DNA from: an uncultured Solobacterium sp.
GTDB taxonomy: Bacteria; Bacillota_I; Bacilli_A; Erysipelotrichales; Erysipelotrichaceae
Direction: 5' to 3'
Assembly (NCBI GenBank): GCA_900543035.1
Contig: UQPV01000002.1
Coordinates: 24,101 to 88,100 of the forward strand
Length of the DNA: 64,000 nucleotides
The stretch's first letter is position 1. Each line of letters opens with the position of its first letter. The notes under the pieces are model-generated. The model was given only the letters and a program-made list of their open reading frames with translations. It was not told where the DNA came from and searched no databases. Made by a program: the position numbers and the translations under genes. Positions 1-6,875 of this stretch are shown here, piece by piece.

Positions 1-675
1 ATTGCGCGGATACTTTTTCGGCGTGGAGCGCACCTTGCGAAAGATCAGGTTGATCCGTTCCGCGCCGTCGCTCAGCACGCTCTTTTCGCTTCGCTCCAGC
101 ACTGCGCCCAGCTCGCTGAGCGCATGCGCAGATGCCTCTGCTTCTTCCATGCCGCCCGGCCCTTTCATGGCGATGAACAGCCCGCCCTTTTCCACCAACG
201 GCAGGCACAGCTCGCACAGCACAGGAAGCGCGGCCACGGCACGGGCGCTCACCGCAGGAAAGCTCTCCCGGTGTTCCCGGGCATGATCCTCTGCCCGCGC
301 ATGGATACAGTGCACATTCTTCAGCCCCAGCTGCGCGCACAGATGATTCAGAAAAAGGATCCGCTTGTTCAGGGGCTCCAGGATCGTCACGTCGAGATCA
401 GGGCGCATGATCTTCAGCGGGATGCTGGGAAAGCCGGCCCCCGCGCCGACATCGCAGAGATGCGTCAGCTCAAGGTCCAGAAAAGGAAGCAGCGAGTCGA
501 GAAAATGCTTCTCATACACCTCTGCTTCTGCCGTGATCGCGGTCAGGTTCATCTTCTGATTCCACTCTGCCAGCTCCTTCACATACCGGTCAAACTGCGC
601 CATCTGCACATCGCTCGGCTGCTGCCCATGATCCTTCAGGATCTGAATGAACGTCTCTCTCGTAAATGATCGCAT
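1..675 (-). CDS. rsmG: RsmG, 16S rRNA (guanine-N7) methyltransferase, 3' end cut off
   Basis: Transfers a methyl group from S-adenosylmethionine to N7 of a guanine in the 530 loop of 16S rRNA. The reading frame is open for 225 codons to the window edge; the family is usually about 237 residues, so only the last few codons are missing. The SAM-binding loop is visible at residues 75-87 (DVGAGAGFPSIPL), preceded by the family signature KMNLTAI (41-47) and HFLDS (57-61). The start at 675 has a GGGGG ribosome binding site, and a TATAAT box lies at 696-701 with a weak TTGATT 15 bases further upstream. In Bacillota rsmG often follows mnmG, but here mnmG lies 24 kb away. Identification is firm. Confidence 0.95.
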   Translation of the reverse strand, partial: MRSFTRETFIQILKDHGQQPSDVQMAQFDRYVKELAEWNQKMNLTAITAEAEVYEKHFLDSLLPFLDLELTHLCDVGAGAGFPSIPLKIMRPDLDVTILEPLNKRILFLNHLCAQLGLKNVHCIHARAEDHAREHRESFPAVSARAVAALPVLCELCLPLVEKGGLFIAMKGPGGMEEAEASAHALSELGAVLERSEKSVLSDGAERINLIFRKVRSTPKKYPRN

Positions 676-835
676 ACGATACCCCCAGTGGCTTTATTAT
701 AACAAACTTCCCCCTCAATCAAAATAGTAAGTTTACCCGTTTATCCTTTCCGCCCCTCTTGCATCGGCTTTCCCAAGCTCTGCCGATCCTGTATCATTTT
801 GCGGATCTTTCTCGATTTCCCGGGAAAACACGCAT

Positions 836-863
836 GAAAAAGGGATGATATCATTACCATCCC
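836..863 (-). terminator. Weak rho-independent terminator, minus strand
   Basis: GGGATG (842-847) pairs with CATCCC (858-863) and is followed on the minus strand by five T. No intact gene lies upstream of it, so it may be the leftover end of the gene remnant at 895-1059. Confidence 0.4.
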
Positions 864-894
864 GCATATGTCTTCACATTGCTGTGCCGCTTAT

Positions 895-1059
895 TCACCG
901 TCCATGCATCATTTCCCGTCCAGACCGTACGTTTGCTCTGGCATGTTCCTTGCGGATGATCTGCACTTCGTCATTCCCTGGAATGTGATCCATGTCCGTC
1001 TGTCTTTCTGCGGTCGACCCGCTTAAACTGAAACCGTCATCTTCCCACCGCTCTCTTTA
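895..1059 (-). other. Possible gene remnant (open frame without start)
   Basis: A minus-strand frame of about 54 codons, closed by stop codons at both ends, contains the peptide RERWEDDGFSL and finishes just before the terminator-like hairpin at 836-863. It carries the 23-bp sequence that recurs at 3456-3478, where the same frame reads RERWEDD again. No start codon or ribosome binding site fits. It looks like the 3' debris of a lost gene. The rest of the 676-1201 gap holds nothing I can support. Confidence 0.25.
1036..1058 (+). repeat. 23-bp exact repeat, copy 1
   Basis: Identical to 3456-3478 in direct orientation; core CATCTTCCCACCGCTCTC. Flanks of the two copies share only scattered short matches, as expected for two decayed relatives of one gene end. 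Confidence 0.7.
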
Positions 1060-1201
1060 TCACAGATCCCTGTCTGCACCTTTATTTTATGTCATGCTGG
1101 GCAAAAGACAATAAAAATGGAAAAATCGGAAACAAATCAGGAAAAATCTTCATCTGGATGTGATAAGATAACGGCAGCTTGATCTTGACAGGAGGTTTAT
1201 G

Positions 1202-2179
1202 ATGAAAAATATCGTGATCATCGCCACCGGAGGCACCATCGCCGGAAGCGGAGATGCCGGCAAAGCAGCCGATTATCAGGCCGGACGCATCAGCGTGTCC
1301 GACATCCTGGAGAGCGTGCCCTCCATCCGATCGCTCGCTCATCTGAAGACCGTGCAGATGTGCAACATCGACAGCAACGACATGGATGAGGAGAGATGGA
1401 TCGCCTTGCGCGACCTGATCGACGCTTACGGCGCGGATCCGGATGTAGACGGCATCGTCGTCACCCATGGCACAGATACGCTGGAAGAGACCGCATTCTT
1501 CCTCAACCTCACGCTGCGCCATGATCTTCCCGTCGTCCTGACTGGTTCCATGCGTCCGGCGACCGCTGCCAGCGCCGATGGACCGATGAACCTGTATCAG
1601 GCAGTAGCGCTCGCCTGCAGCGAGGAAGCGCGCGGCGCCGGCGTGCTCGCCGTGTTTTCCGACACGATCTATTCCGGGCGCGACATCCGCAAGAGCAACA
1701 GCTATAAGACCGATGCCTTCGAGATCGGACATTTCGGCTCGCTGGGCTATATGCGCGATGATCAGGTGTGCTTTCTCAGCCGCAGCCGCCGTCCCAGGAC
1801 ATGTTCCTCTCCCTTCTCCGGCATGGAGATCACCCACCTTCCCCGCGTCAGCATCGCCTACTGGCACTGCGGCGCAGACATCGGCATCCTGGACCATATG
1901 TGCGAACACAGCGACGGCGTCGTCTTAGCCGGCAGCGGAAGCGGAAATTATGGCAGCGCCTGGCAGACGCATCTGCATGAGCTGGCTTCCCGCCATTTCA
2001 TCGTGCGCGCCAGCCGCGTACCGCAGGGCATCGTCTTCGATTCCCCGATCTTCGATCCGCAGGGCGACACGATCCCCGCCTATACATTCTCTCCGCACAA
2101 AGCCAGGATCCTGCTCATGCTTGCGCTGTTAAAGACGAGAGACCGCAAAGAGATCCGCAGGCTTTTCGCAATCTGTTAG
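1202..2179 (+). CDS. L-asparaginase, cytosolic
   Basis: Hydrolyses L-asparagine to aspartate and ammonia. The 325-residue protein has both family active-site signatures: ATGGTIAG at residues 8-15, with the nucleophilic Thr12, and THGTDTLEETA at 88-98, holding the Thr-Asp pair. GSMRPATAASADGPMNL and the KSNSYKTDAF region also fit. There is no signal peptide, so it acts inside the cell although the sequence resembles type II enzymes. Two ATG codons are in tandem; the second (1202) sits six bases from the AGGAGG site at 1190-1195, the first only three, so the second is preferred. It is a single gene with no operon partner. Preference for Asn over Gln cannot be read from sequence alone. Confidence 0.92.
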   Translation: MKNIVIIATGGTIAGSGDAGKAADYQAGRISVSDILESVPSIRSLAHLKTVQMCNIDSNDMDEERWIALRDLIDAYGADPDVDGIVVTHGTDTLEETAFFLNLTLRHDLPVVLTGSMRPATAASADGPMNLYQAVALACSEEARGAGVLAVFSDTIYSGRDIRKSNSYKTDAFEIGHFGSLGYMRDDQVCFLSRSRRPRTCSSPFSGMEITHLPRVSIAYWHCGADIGILDHMCEHSDGVVLAGSGSGNYGSAWQTHLHELASRHFIVRASRVPQGIVFDSPIFDPQGDTIPAYTFSPHKARILLMLALLKTRDRKEIRRLFAIC

Positions 2180-2227
2180 ATTACTTTCGATCTCTGGCTT
2201 TGTCACAATTTCATAAGCATCAGATCC

Positions 2228-2271
2228 AAAAAAGCGAATGGCGCTTCACTTCAATACAGTGCAGCGCCATT
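2228..2271 (-). terminator. Terminator of the ferredoxin gene, possibly bidirectional
   Basis: AATGGCGC (2237-2244) pairs with GCGCCATT (2264-2271); on the minus strand the stem is followed after three bases by TTTTTT. It lies between two convergent genes and may also stop the asparaginase transcript. Confidence 0.75.
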
Positions 2272-2315
2272 TTCGCATCTTGCTGGTTTGATTTCGTTAC
2301 GATCAATATTTTGTC

Positions 2316-2513
2316 TTATTTCATTTTGATTGCCCCTGCCGGACAGGTGTCTATGCAGATCCCGCACCCGATACATTCGCCAGGGTCCGTGATATGAGGA
2401 TACATATACGCTCCTCTTTTTTTCATTACTATGCAGAGTGTCGGGCAAACTTCTACACAGGCCTCACACCTCGTACAATACTGATAGTCAAATTCCACGA
2501 TTGAATCATCCAT
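2316..2513 (-). CDS. Small 2[4Fe-4S] ferredoxin
   Basis: A 65-residue protein made almost entirely of two cluster-binding motifs, CTRCEACVEVCP (residues 14-25) and CIGCGICIDTCP (47-58). This is the bacterial two-cluster ferredoxin arrangement: each motif gives three ligands to one cluster and its last Cys to the other. It would carry single electrons for cytosolic oxidoreductases. The start at 2513 follows an AGGAGG site at 2520-2525 with six bases between. No redox partner gene is adjacent, so its partner is unknown. The stretch between the motifs (residues 26-46) is slightly long, as in 2[4Fe-4S] proteins with an insert between clusters. Confidence 0.9.
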   Translation of the reverse strand: MDDSIVEFDYQYCTRCEACVEVCPTLCIVMKKRGAYMYPHITDPGECIGCGICIDTCPAGAIKMK

Positions 2514-2683
2514 TTTTTTCCTCCTATCTCTCCTTATTCGGATCTTCTCAGTACATTTTGATACATGCTAAAAAGTTCACCAGCAATTTCATCATTCCGC
2601 ATGAGTTTTCTTCATGAACGTGATATTTAACATCTCTCTTTGTTTCCACGCACATGCTTGAAATATGTCTGCTTTTTTATTTC

Positions 2684-2813
2684 GCTTTACCAACGATTTG
2701 GTGATTTACTGTTTTTCAAGCAATGAAACAAGCTTACAAAATCAATAAAATGTCATAATTTTGATGTCGAATACATTGTTCAAACTGTTGAGTCACCATT
2801 ATGATGGTTAAGC
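2684..2813. mobile_element. 130-bp MITE-like element, copy A
   Basis: Bounded by 26-bp imperfect terminal inverted repeats starting GCTT(T/A)ACCA on the left and ending TGGTTAAGC on the right. It matches the element at 8939-9068 over its full 130 bp with 13 differences by direct comparison (about 90 %). No open frame of note. The length, terminal repeats and sharp ends suggest a non-autonomous transposable element; no parent transposase is in the window. Confidence 0.75.
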
Positions 2814-3564
2814 CTTTTATTTTACACTATCCCATCGATACGCTTGATCCACCCTTCCTTGTTCTGCATATTTTGTAAATTTTTCGAGATTCGTTGCTCG
2901 AACTCAGCAAGTTATTTTAAATGTCAGATATCTATGTCCAGCATTATTCCATATCTGCTTATTCTTTATGTTCTGTCCAAACTGCATGATCGCATAAAGC
3001 ACTTTTCAATCTTTTTACGTTGCAAAAGAACAGCACCTCATCGGATTCTTTCTTGTATTTGGGTAGTTTCATTATTCTCAAGTTTAGTTTTAGTAGCTAT
3101 TAAGAATACGTATATACCCAAAGCTCAGAAAGAACCACTCATCGCGCTGTCCTTTTTGTTTGACTCTTCAATTTTTGGGTTTCCATCATCCCGTGACATC
3201 TTTTCTTCCTTGTCATTTCCGATTGGAACCGCTGTTTATCACGTTTCTTCATGGCCGCCTATGATATCGTTGCTTCTGTTCTGCGGCAGCTCGTCAAACG
3301 ATCCTGCCTTTCTATGATCAGCTTCCATGAAGTCCGTGCATCCGGATGTTGTTTCCCGTCGGTATGTTCCCATACCCTCAGGCATTCCCTCTGGTGTATC
3401 CCTCACCATAGCGTTGAACTTTGCCGGATGTTATCAATCACCGGCTCTTTAAATTGTCATCTTCCCACCGCTCTCTTTTGATATCTTTTCTTTCTGATTC
3501 CATTATATACAGAAAGCGGGATATGTGCACTGTGATGGAAAATCAGGTCTGTTTTCCGGAAAGA
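2814..3564. other. Gene-free, AT-richer stretch with probable debris
   Basis: About 750 bp with lower G+C than the genes around it. Open frames on both strands lack ribosome binding sites and do not resemble known proteins. A minus-strand frame of about 55 codons between 3281 and 3450 (including FNAMVRDTPEGMPEG) and another at 3440-3480 (RERWEDDNLKSR) are in different frames and separated by stops. This fits a decayed gene rather than a working one. Confidence 0.4.
3456..3478 (+). repeat. 23-bp exact repeat, copy 2
   Basis: Same sequence and orientation as 1036-1058. On the minus strand it reads RERWEDD in a frame that stops shortly after (NLKSR, then stop). Confidence 0.7.
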
Positions 3565-4248
3565 TCAGCACTGCAGCCGTTTTCTCTCCATGATGCCCAG
3601 AAACTGCTGCTTTCGCGAGCGGGCAAGCGGCAGGCGGTCCTGCTGATCCATGAGCACCGTATCGCTCTCCACGCCGAACACATGATGCATATTGACCAGA
3701 AATGAGGCATGGATGCGTTCAAACCCATACGGCGCAAAGCGCTCCGCCATGTCATTCATGCTGGCGCGTTCGCTGAACAGCCCTCTTCTGGTATGGAAAC
3801 AGACGAGCTTGTCTTCCTTCGACAGATAATAGATATCATTCATGCTCAGGATCACTTTCACATTGTTATAGGAGAAGACGTATTCCTCTTTTCCGCGCAG
3901 GCGTCTGTCCACCTTCGGATACTGCTCCCGCAGTTCCTGGATGATCCGTTTCTCATGCAGGAAGAAGGTGCGCTCACTGTTCTGTGCTTCGATCTCGTCT
4001 CCCTCATGCAGCACATAGATCACGACTCGATCTTCATACGGCCTGACAAAGACGCTCTCTGCCCGCTGTGTAGCGAACATGGCCTTGAGGATGACGATGT
4101 CATACTCTTCTCCCCGCTGTGCCGCAGCCAGCTCGCTCGCCTTCAGAAACGGGCGAAACAGCCACTCTTCCTGATGAAGCAGCTTTCCCAATTCATAAAT
4201 GATCGCCTTCGCTGTGCGTTCATCTTCCAAAATTGCGATCCGGATCAT
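3565..4248 (-). CDS. LytTR-type regulator with a degenerate receiver domain
   Basis: A 227-residue DNA-binding protein. The C-terminal half (about 128-225) is a LytTR domain (DIYYLSKEDK, GFERIHASFLVN, LPLARSRKQQF). The N-terminal part begins like a response-regulator receiver (IAILEDERTAK, with the acidic pair E8-D9), but where the phosphorylated Asp should stand (YDIVILKAM) there is Lys55, and the domain is some 25 residues shorter than usual. It therefore cannot be switched by normal phosphotransfer, and no histidine kinase gene is nearby. Start 4248 follows an AGGTGATG site. A TATAAT box at 4282-4287 and a cre operator over its -35 region suggest carbon catabolite control. It is divergent from the lipoprotein gene at 4447, a plausible target. 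Confidence 0.85.
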   Translation of the reverse strand: MIRIAILEDERTAKAIIYELGKLLHQEEWLFRPFLKASELAAAQRGEEYDIVILKAMFATQRAESVFVRPYEDRVVIYVLHEGDEIEAQNSERTFFLHEKRIIQELREQYPKVDRRLRGKEEYVFSYNNVKVILSMNDIYYLSKEDKLVCFHTRRGLFSERASMNDMAERFAPYGFERIHASFLVNMHHVFGVESDTVLMDQQDRLPLARSRKQQFLGIMERKRLQC

Positions 4249-4281
4249 CTCATCACCTGCCTTCTCCTGATGCCCTTCTTT

Positions 4282-4287
4282 ATTATA
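4282..4287 (-). promoter_or_regulatory. -10 box of the LytTR regulator gene
   Basis: TATAAT on the minus strand 34 bases before the start codon. The -35 position (about 4305-4310) has no good TTGACA match and is overlapped by the cre site. Confidence 0.55.
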
Positions 4288-4306
4288 ACAGAATCAGCAA
4301 CAGAAT

Positions 4307-4320
4307 TGTTAGCGTTTACA
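4307..4320 (-). promoter_or_regulatory. cre operator (CcpA binding site) 1
   Basis: Reads TGTAAACGCTAACA on the minus strand, a full match to the catabolite-responsive element consensus. It covers the -35 region of the LytTR gene, a position that normally represses. Confidence 0.75.
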
Positions 4321-4361
4321 TTATTTCTTTTTTCACCTCTGCGGATATGGCGATAATTTGT

Positions 4362-4375
4362 TGTAAACGCTTACT
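4362..4375 (+). promoter_or_regulatory. cre operator (CcpA binding site) 2
   Basis: Reads TGTAAACGCTTACT, matching the cre consensus, in opposite orientation to the site at 4307-4320 and 55 bp from it centre to centre. It ends seven bases before the -35 box of the lipoprotein gene. Confidence 0.75.
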
Positions 4376-4382
4376 TTTGCTG

Positions 4383-4411
4383 TTGTGATGTGTTTTCCGC
4401 TGCGTTATAAT
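4383..4411 (+). promoter_or_regulatory. Sigma-A promoter of the CBM9-like lipoprotein gene
   Basis: TTGTGA (4383-4388), 17-base spacer, TATAAT (4406-4411). Transcription would begin near 4418, placing the cre site at about -49. Confidence 0.75.
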
Positions 4412-4446
4412 GAAAGTGACAATTATGGCAAGGAAGGAGGATATTT

Positions 4447-5229
4447 ATGAAAAAGCTTTGCCGTTATGCCGCTTTATCTTCTCTCGCGGCCGCGATGCTC
4501 ATGAGCACCGGCTGCACCAGCACCACCGACGACGCATCATCTTCCACGATCGCTTATAATGAAGCGACGACACCGCATTACGATGTCGTCCTGCGCGAAG
4601 ATGCCGCAGCCATCGATGGAAACCTCGATGATGCCGTATGGGCGGACGTTCCGTCCATCAGCGGCGGTTTCCACTTCCCATGGGATACGAAGGAAGCTCC
4701 GCTGACCGTATTCAAGGGATACCACGACGGAACCGACTTCTACTTCTGCTTCGAAGTGCATGACGAAAATGTCGTCAGCGAAGAAGAGTGGAAAGAAGAC
4801 GAGAGCACCGTGGATAACGAAGACCGCGTAGAATTGTTCCTGGCCGGCGGCAGCATCGATAAACCGACGACAGAGGGCATGCCGCTCTACTATGGCGTGG
4901 AGATCGACCCGCAAGGAAGAGTGCATGACTACTCCATCGAATACTACCGTCACTTTGACGGCACCTGGAACCTGGAAGGCCTGGACAGCGCAGGCGTCGC
5001 TACGGATGACGGCTACATCGTCGAAGGAAAAGTGCCGATGGCTTCCCTGCAGGATCTGGATCTGATCCATGACAATGTCATGCGTGCCGGCGTATACCGC
5101 GCCGAATTCTCTCTGCCTGCAGAAGATGGCGAGCTTGTTCAGGAATGGATCTCCTGGATCGACCCGAAGACCGAAGCACCGGACTACCATGTCGATTCTT
5201 CATTCGGTGAATTCCGTTTCCTGCAATAA
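4447..5229 (+). CDS. Lipoprotein with CBM9-like carbohydrate-binding domain
   Basis: A 260-residue exported lipoprotein. The signal peptide ends in the lipobox MSTGC, so Cys23 would be lipidated and the protein anchored outside the membrane. Residues about 45-258 resemble the family 9 carbohydrate-binding-like fold, opening with the typical IDGNLDDAVWADV and containing DRVELFL. In this family the domain binds sugars or oligosaccharide ends, usually fused to an enzyme; here it stands alone, so it may present or sense sugar at the cell surface. A strong AAGGAGG site precedes the start. The promoter and two cre sites upstream point to catabolite control. No catalytic domain is present. The ligand is unknown. 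Confidence 0.8.
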   Translation: MKKLCRYAALSSLAAAMLMSTGCTSTTDDASSSTIAYNEATTPHYDVVLREDAAAIDGNLDDAVWADVPSISGGFHFPWDTKEAPLTVFKGYHDGTDFYFCFEVHDENVVSEEEWKEDESTVDNEDRVELFLAGGSIDKPTTEGMPLYYGVEIDPQGRVHDYSIEYYRHFDGTWNLEGLDSAGVATDDGYIVEGKVPMASLQDLDLIHDNVMRAGVYRAEFSLPAEDGELVQEWISWIDPKTEAPDYHVDSSFGEFRFLQ

Positions 5230-5268
5230 ATAAACAAAGGGCTGAACGTTCCAGCTCCTTTCCCGAAC

Positions 5269-5312
5269 ACCAGAGACAATGGCTGCAAAGACCGTTGTCT
5301 CTGGTCTTTTTT
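5269..5312 (+). terminator. Terminator of the lipoprotein gene
   Basis: Long stem of ACCAGAGACAA-type sequence (5269-5284 with 5291-5305) followed by TCTTTTTT. Confidence 0.9.
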
Positions 5313-5333
5313 CTGACACGATCCCTGTCATGC

Positions 5334-5356
5334 AAAAAGGCCGGGAACTTCCCGGC
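5334..5356 (-). terminator. Terminator of murA
   Basis: GCCGGGAA pairs with TTCCCGGC (5340-5356) around a single base, followed on the minus strand by CTTTTTG. Confidence 0.9.
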
Positions 5357-5394
5357 ACTTGATCGATCGCTCTAGGCGGGCTTCCATGCCACGC

Positions 5395-6660
5395 TCAATC
5401 GATCGTCTCTCTCCAGATATTTGCGCCCAGACTGCTCAGTTTGCCATCCAGGTTCTCATATCCTCTGTCAATATGATAGATATCATGAATTTCCGTGATG
5501 CCATCAGCGATCAGTCCGGCAACGACCAGCGCCGCGCCGCAGCGAAGGTCCGTCGCGGTCACTTCCGTTCCGCTCAGCCTGCTGGGCCCGTTGACAAAAC
5601 AGCTCGGCACCATCACATCGATGTTCGCCCCCATCTTGTTGAGCTCTGCGCAATGTTTGAACCGCTCCGGATAGATGGTCTCGGTGATGATGGACTGACC
5701 CTGCGCCTGCGTCAGCAAAGTGGTCAGCGGCTGCTGGATATCGGTGGCAAAGCCCGGATACGGCTTGGTCTTGATGGCCGTGCCTTTCAGCGATCCGCGC
5801 ATGCCGCGCACCCTGACGCGGTCGACCTCTACTTCCATCTCGATGCCGATCTCATCCAGCTTCATCAGCAGCGCGTCGAGATGCTGCGGGATGATGTTTT
5901 CGATCACCATCTCGTCTGCGGCCGCGGCAGCCAGCACCACATAGGTCGCCGCCTCTATCCTGTCCGGGATGATCTCATGATAACAGCCCATCAGCCGGTC
6001 TACGCCGTCAATGGTGATCACGCTCGTACCCATGCCGCGGATGTGCGCGCCCATCTTGTTGAGCATCGTCGCGATATCGATGATCTCCGGCTCCTTGGCC
6101 GCGTTCTCGATGGTCGTCCTGCCTCTGGCATAGACCGCCGCCATCATGATGTTGATGGTCGCACCCACACTGGAAATATCGAGGAAGATCTTATTGCCGA
6201 CCAGCTCCTTTGCCTCGATGATATAGCATCCCTTCTCATAAGTGACGCTTGCGCCAAGCGCTTCAAATCCCTTCAGATGAAGGTCGATGGGCCTGGGGCC
6301 GAGATAGCATCCCCCAGGCATCTTCATCTCCACTTTTCCATACTTGCCCAAAAGCGCGCCCATAAAGTAATATGAGGCACGCAGTTTGGATACGGATTCA
6401 CTGACCATCGGACGGTTCTCCATCTCCGTCGGGTCAATGATGATGATATCGTCAGACTGTTTTTTAACAGCCACGCCTAATTCGTTCAATAATACGGATA
6501 AAGAATGAACGTCCGAGATGTTGGGCACACCACAGATCGTAACCGGTCCATGCGCCAGCACCGCCGCCGGAATCAATGCCACTGTCGCATTTTTCGATCC
6601 GCTGATGCGGACAGATCCGTGCAGCCGATGACCTCCTTCAATCTTGATAACTTCTTCCAT
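5395..6660 (-). CDS. murA: UDP-N-acetylglucosamine 1-carboxyvinyltransferase
   Basis: Catalyses the first committed step of peptidoglycan synthesis, moving enolpyruvate from PEP to UDP-GlcNAc in the cytosol. The protein has 421 residues, the normal length. The catalytic cysteine (Cys118) stands in the family loop MPGGCYLGPRPIDLH, so the enzyme should be open to fosfomycin alkylation, unlike Asp-bearing variants. GSKNA (21-25) supplies the substrate-binding Lys-Asn pair. Bacillota often carry two copies (murA and murZ); which one this is cannot be decided here. GGAG stands ten bases before the start, slightly far. It is transcribed alone, with its own terminator, and divergent from the DUF1846 gene. 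Confidence 0.96.
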   Translation of the reverse strand: MEEVIKIEGGHRLHGSVRISGSKNATVALIPAAVLAHGPVTICGVPNISDVHSLSVLLNELGVAVKKQSDDIIIIDPTEMENRPMVSESVSKLRASYYFMGALLGKYGKVEMKMPGGCYLGPRPIDLHLKGFEALGASVTYEKGCYIIEAKELVGNKIFLDISSVGATINIMMAAVYARGRTTIENAAKEPEIIDIATMLNKMGAHIRGMGTSVITIDGVDRLMGCYHEIIPDRIEAATYVVLAAAAADEMVIENIIPQHLDALLMKLDEIGIEMEVEVDRVRVRGMRGSLKGTAIKTKPYPGFATDIQQPLTTLLTQAQGQSIITETIYPERFKHCAELNKMGANIDVMVPSCFVNGPSRLSGTEVTATDLRCGAALVVAGLIADGITEIHDIYHIDRGYENLDGKLSSLGANIWRETID

Positions 6661-6823
6661 TTTGGAGATTCTCCTTCCGTGGTCTGAAAACCTATTCTAT
6701 TATAAAACATTTTATGATTGAAAGCCATACTGTGTGTAAATTTAGTCCAAACGTCGCGCTTTCCGCAGACCGGTACGATTTTTCCCGATTTTGATTTCTT
6801 TCGTAGTATGTTACTGGTTTTTT

Positions 6824-6832
6824 TGCTATAAT
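6824..6832 (+). promoter_or_regulatory. Extended -10 promoter of the DUF1846 gene
   Basis: TGCTATAAT forms an extended -10 box; no good -35 is seen. The 5' leader would be about 37 bases. Confidence 0.6.
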
Positions 6833-6875
6833 AGCGGAAGTGTTTAAAACGGCATGTACGAAAGGGGATATATAG

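Noticed and set aside
2567-2576. ACTTTTTAGC on the minus strand upstream of the ferredoxin gene
   Set aside because: Same 10-mer as in the lysin promoters, but no -35/-10 follows at the right distance and no second box 21 bp away; taken as chance.
2844-3317. 157-codon plus-strand frame in the AT-richer region
   Set aside because: No ribosome binding site, odd composition, no recognisable domain; region looks like debris.
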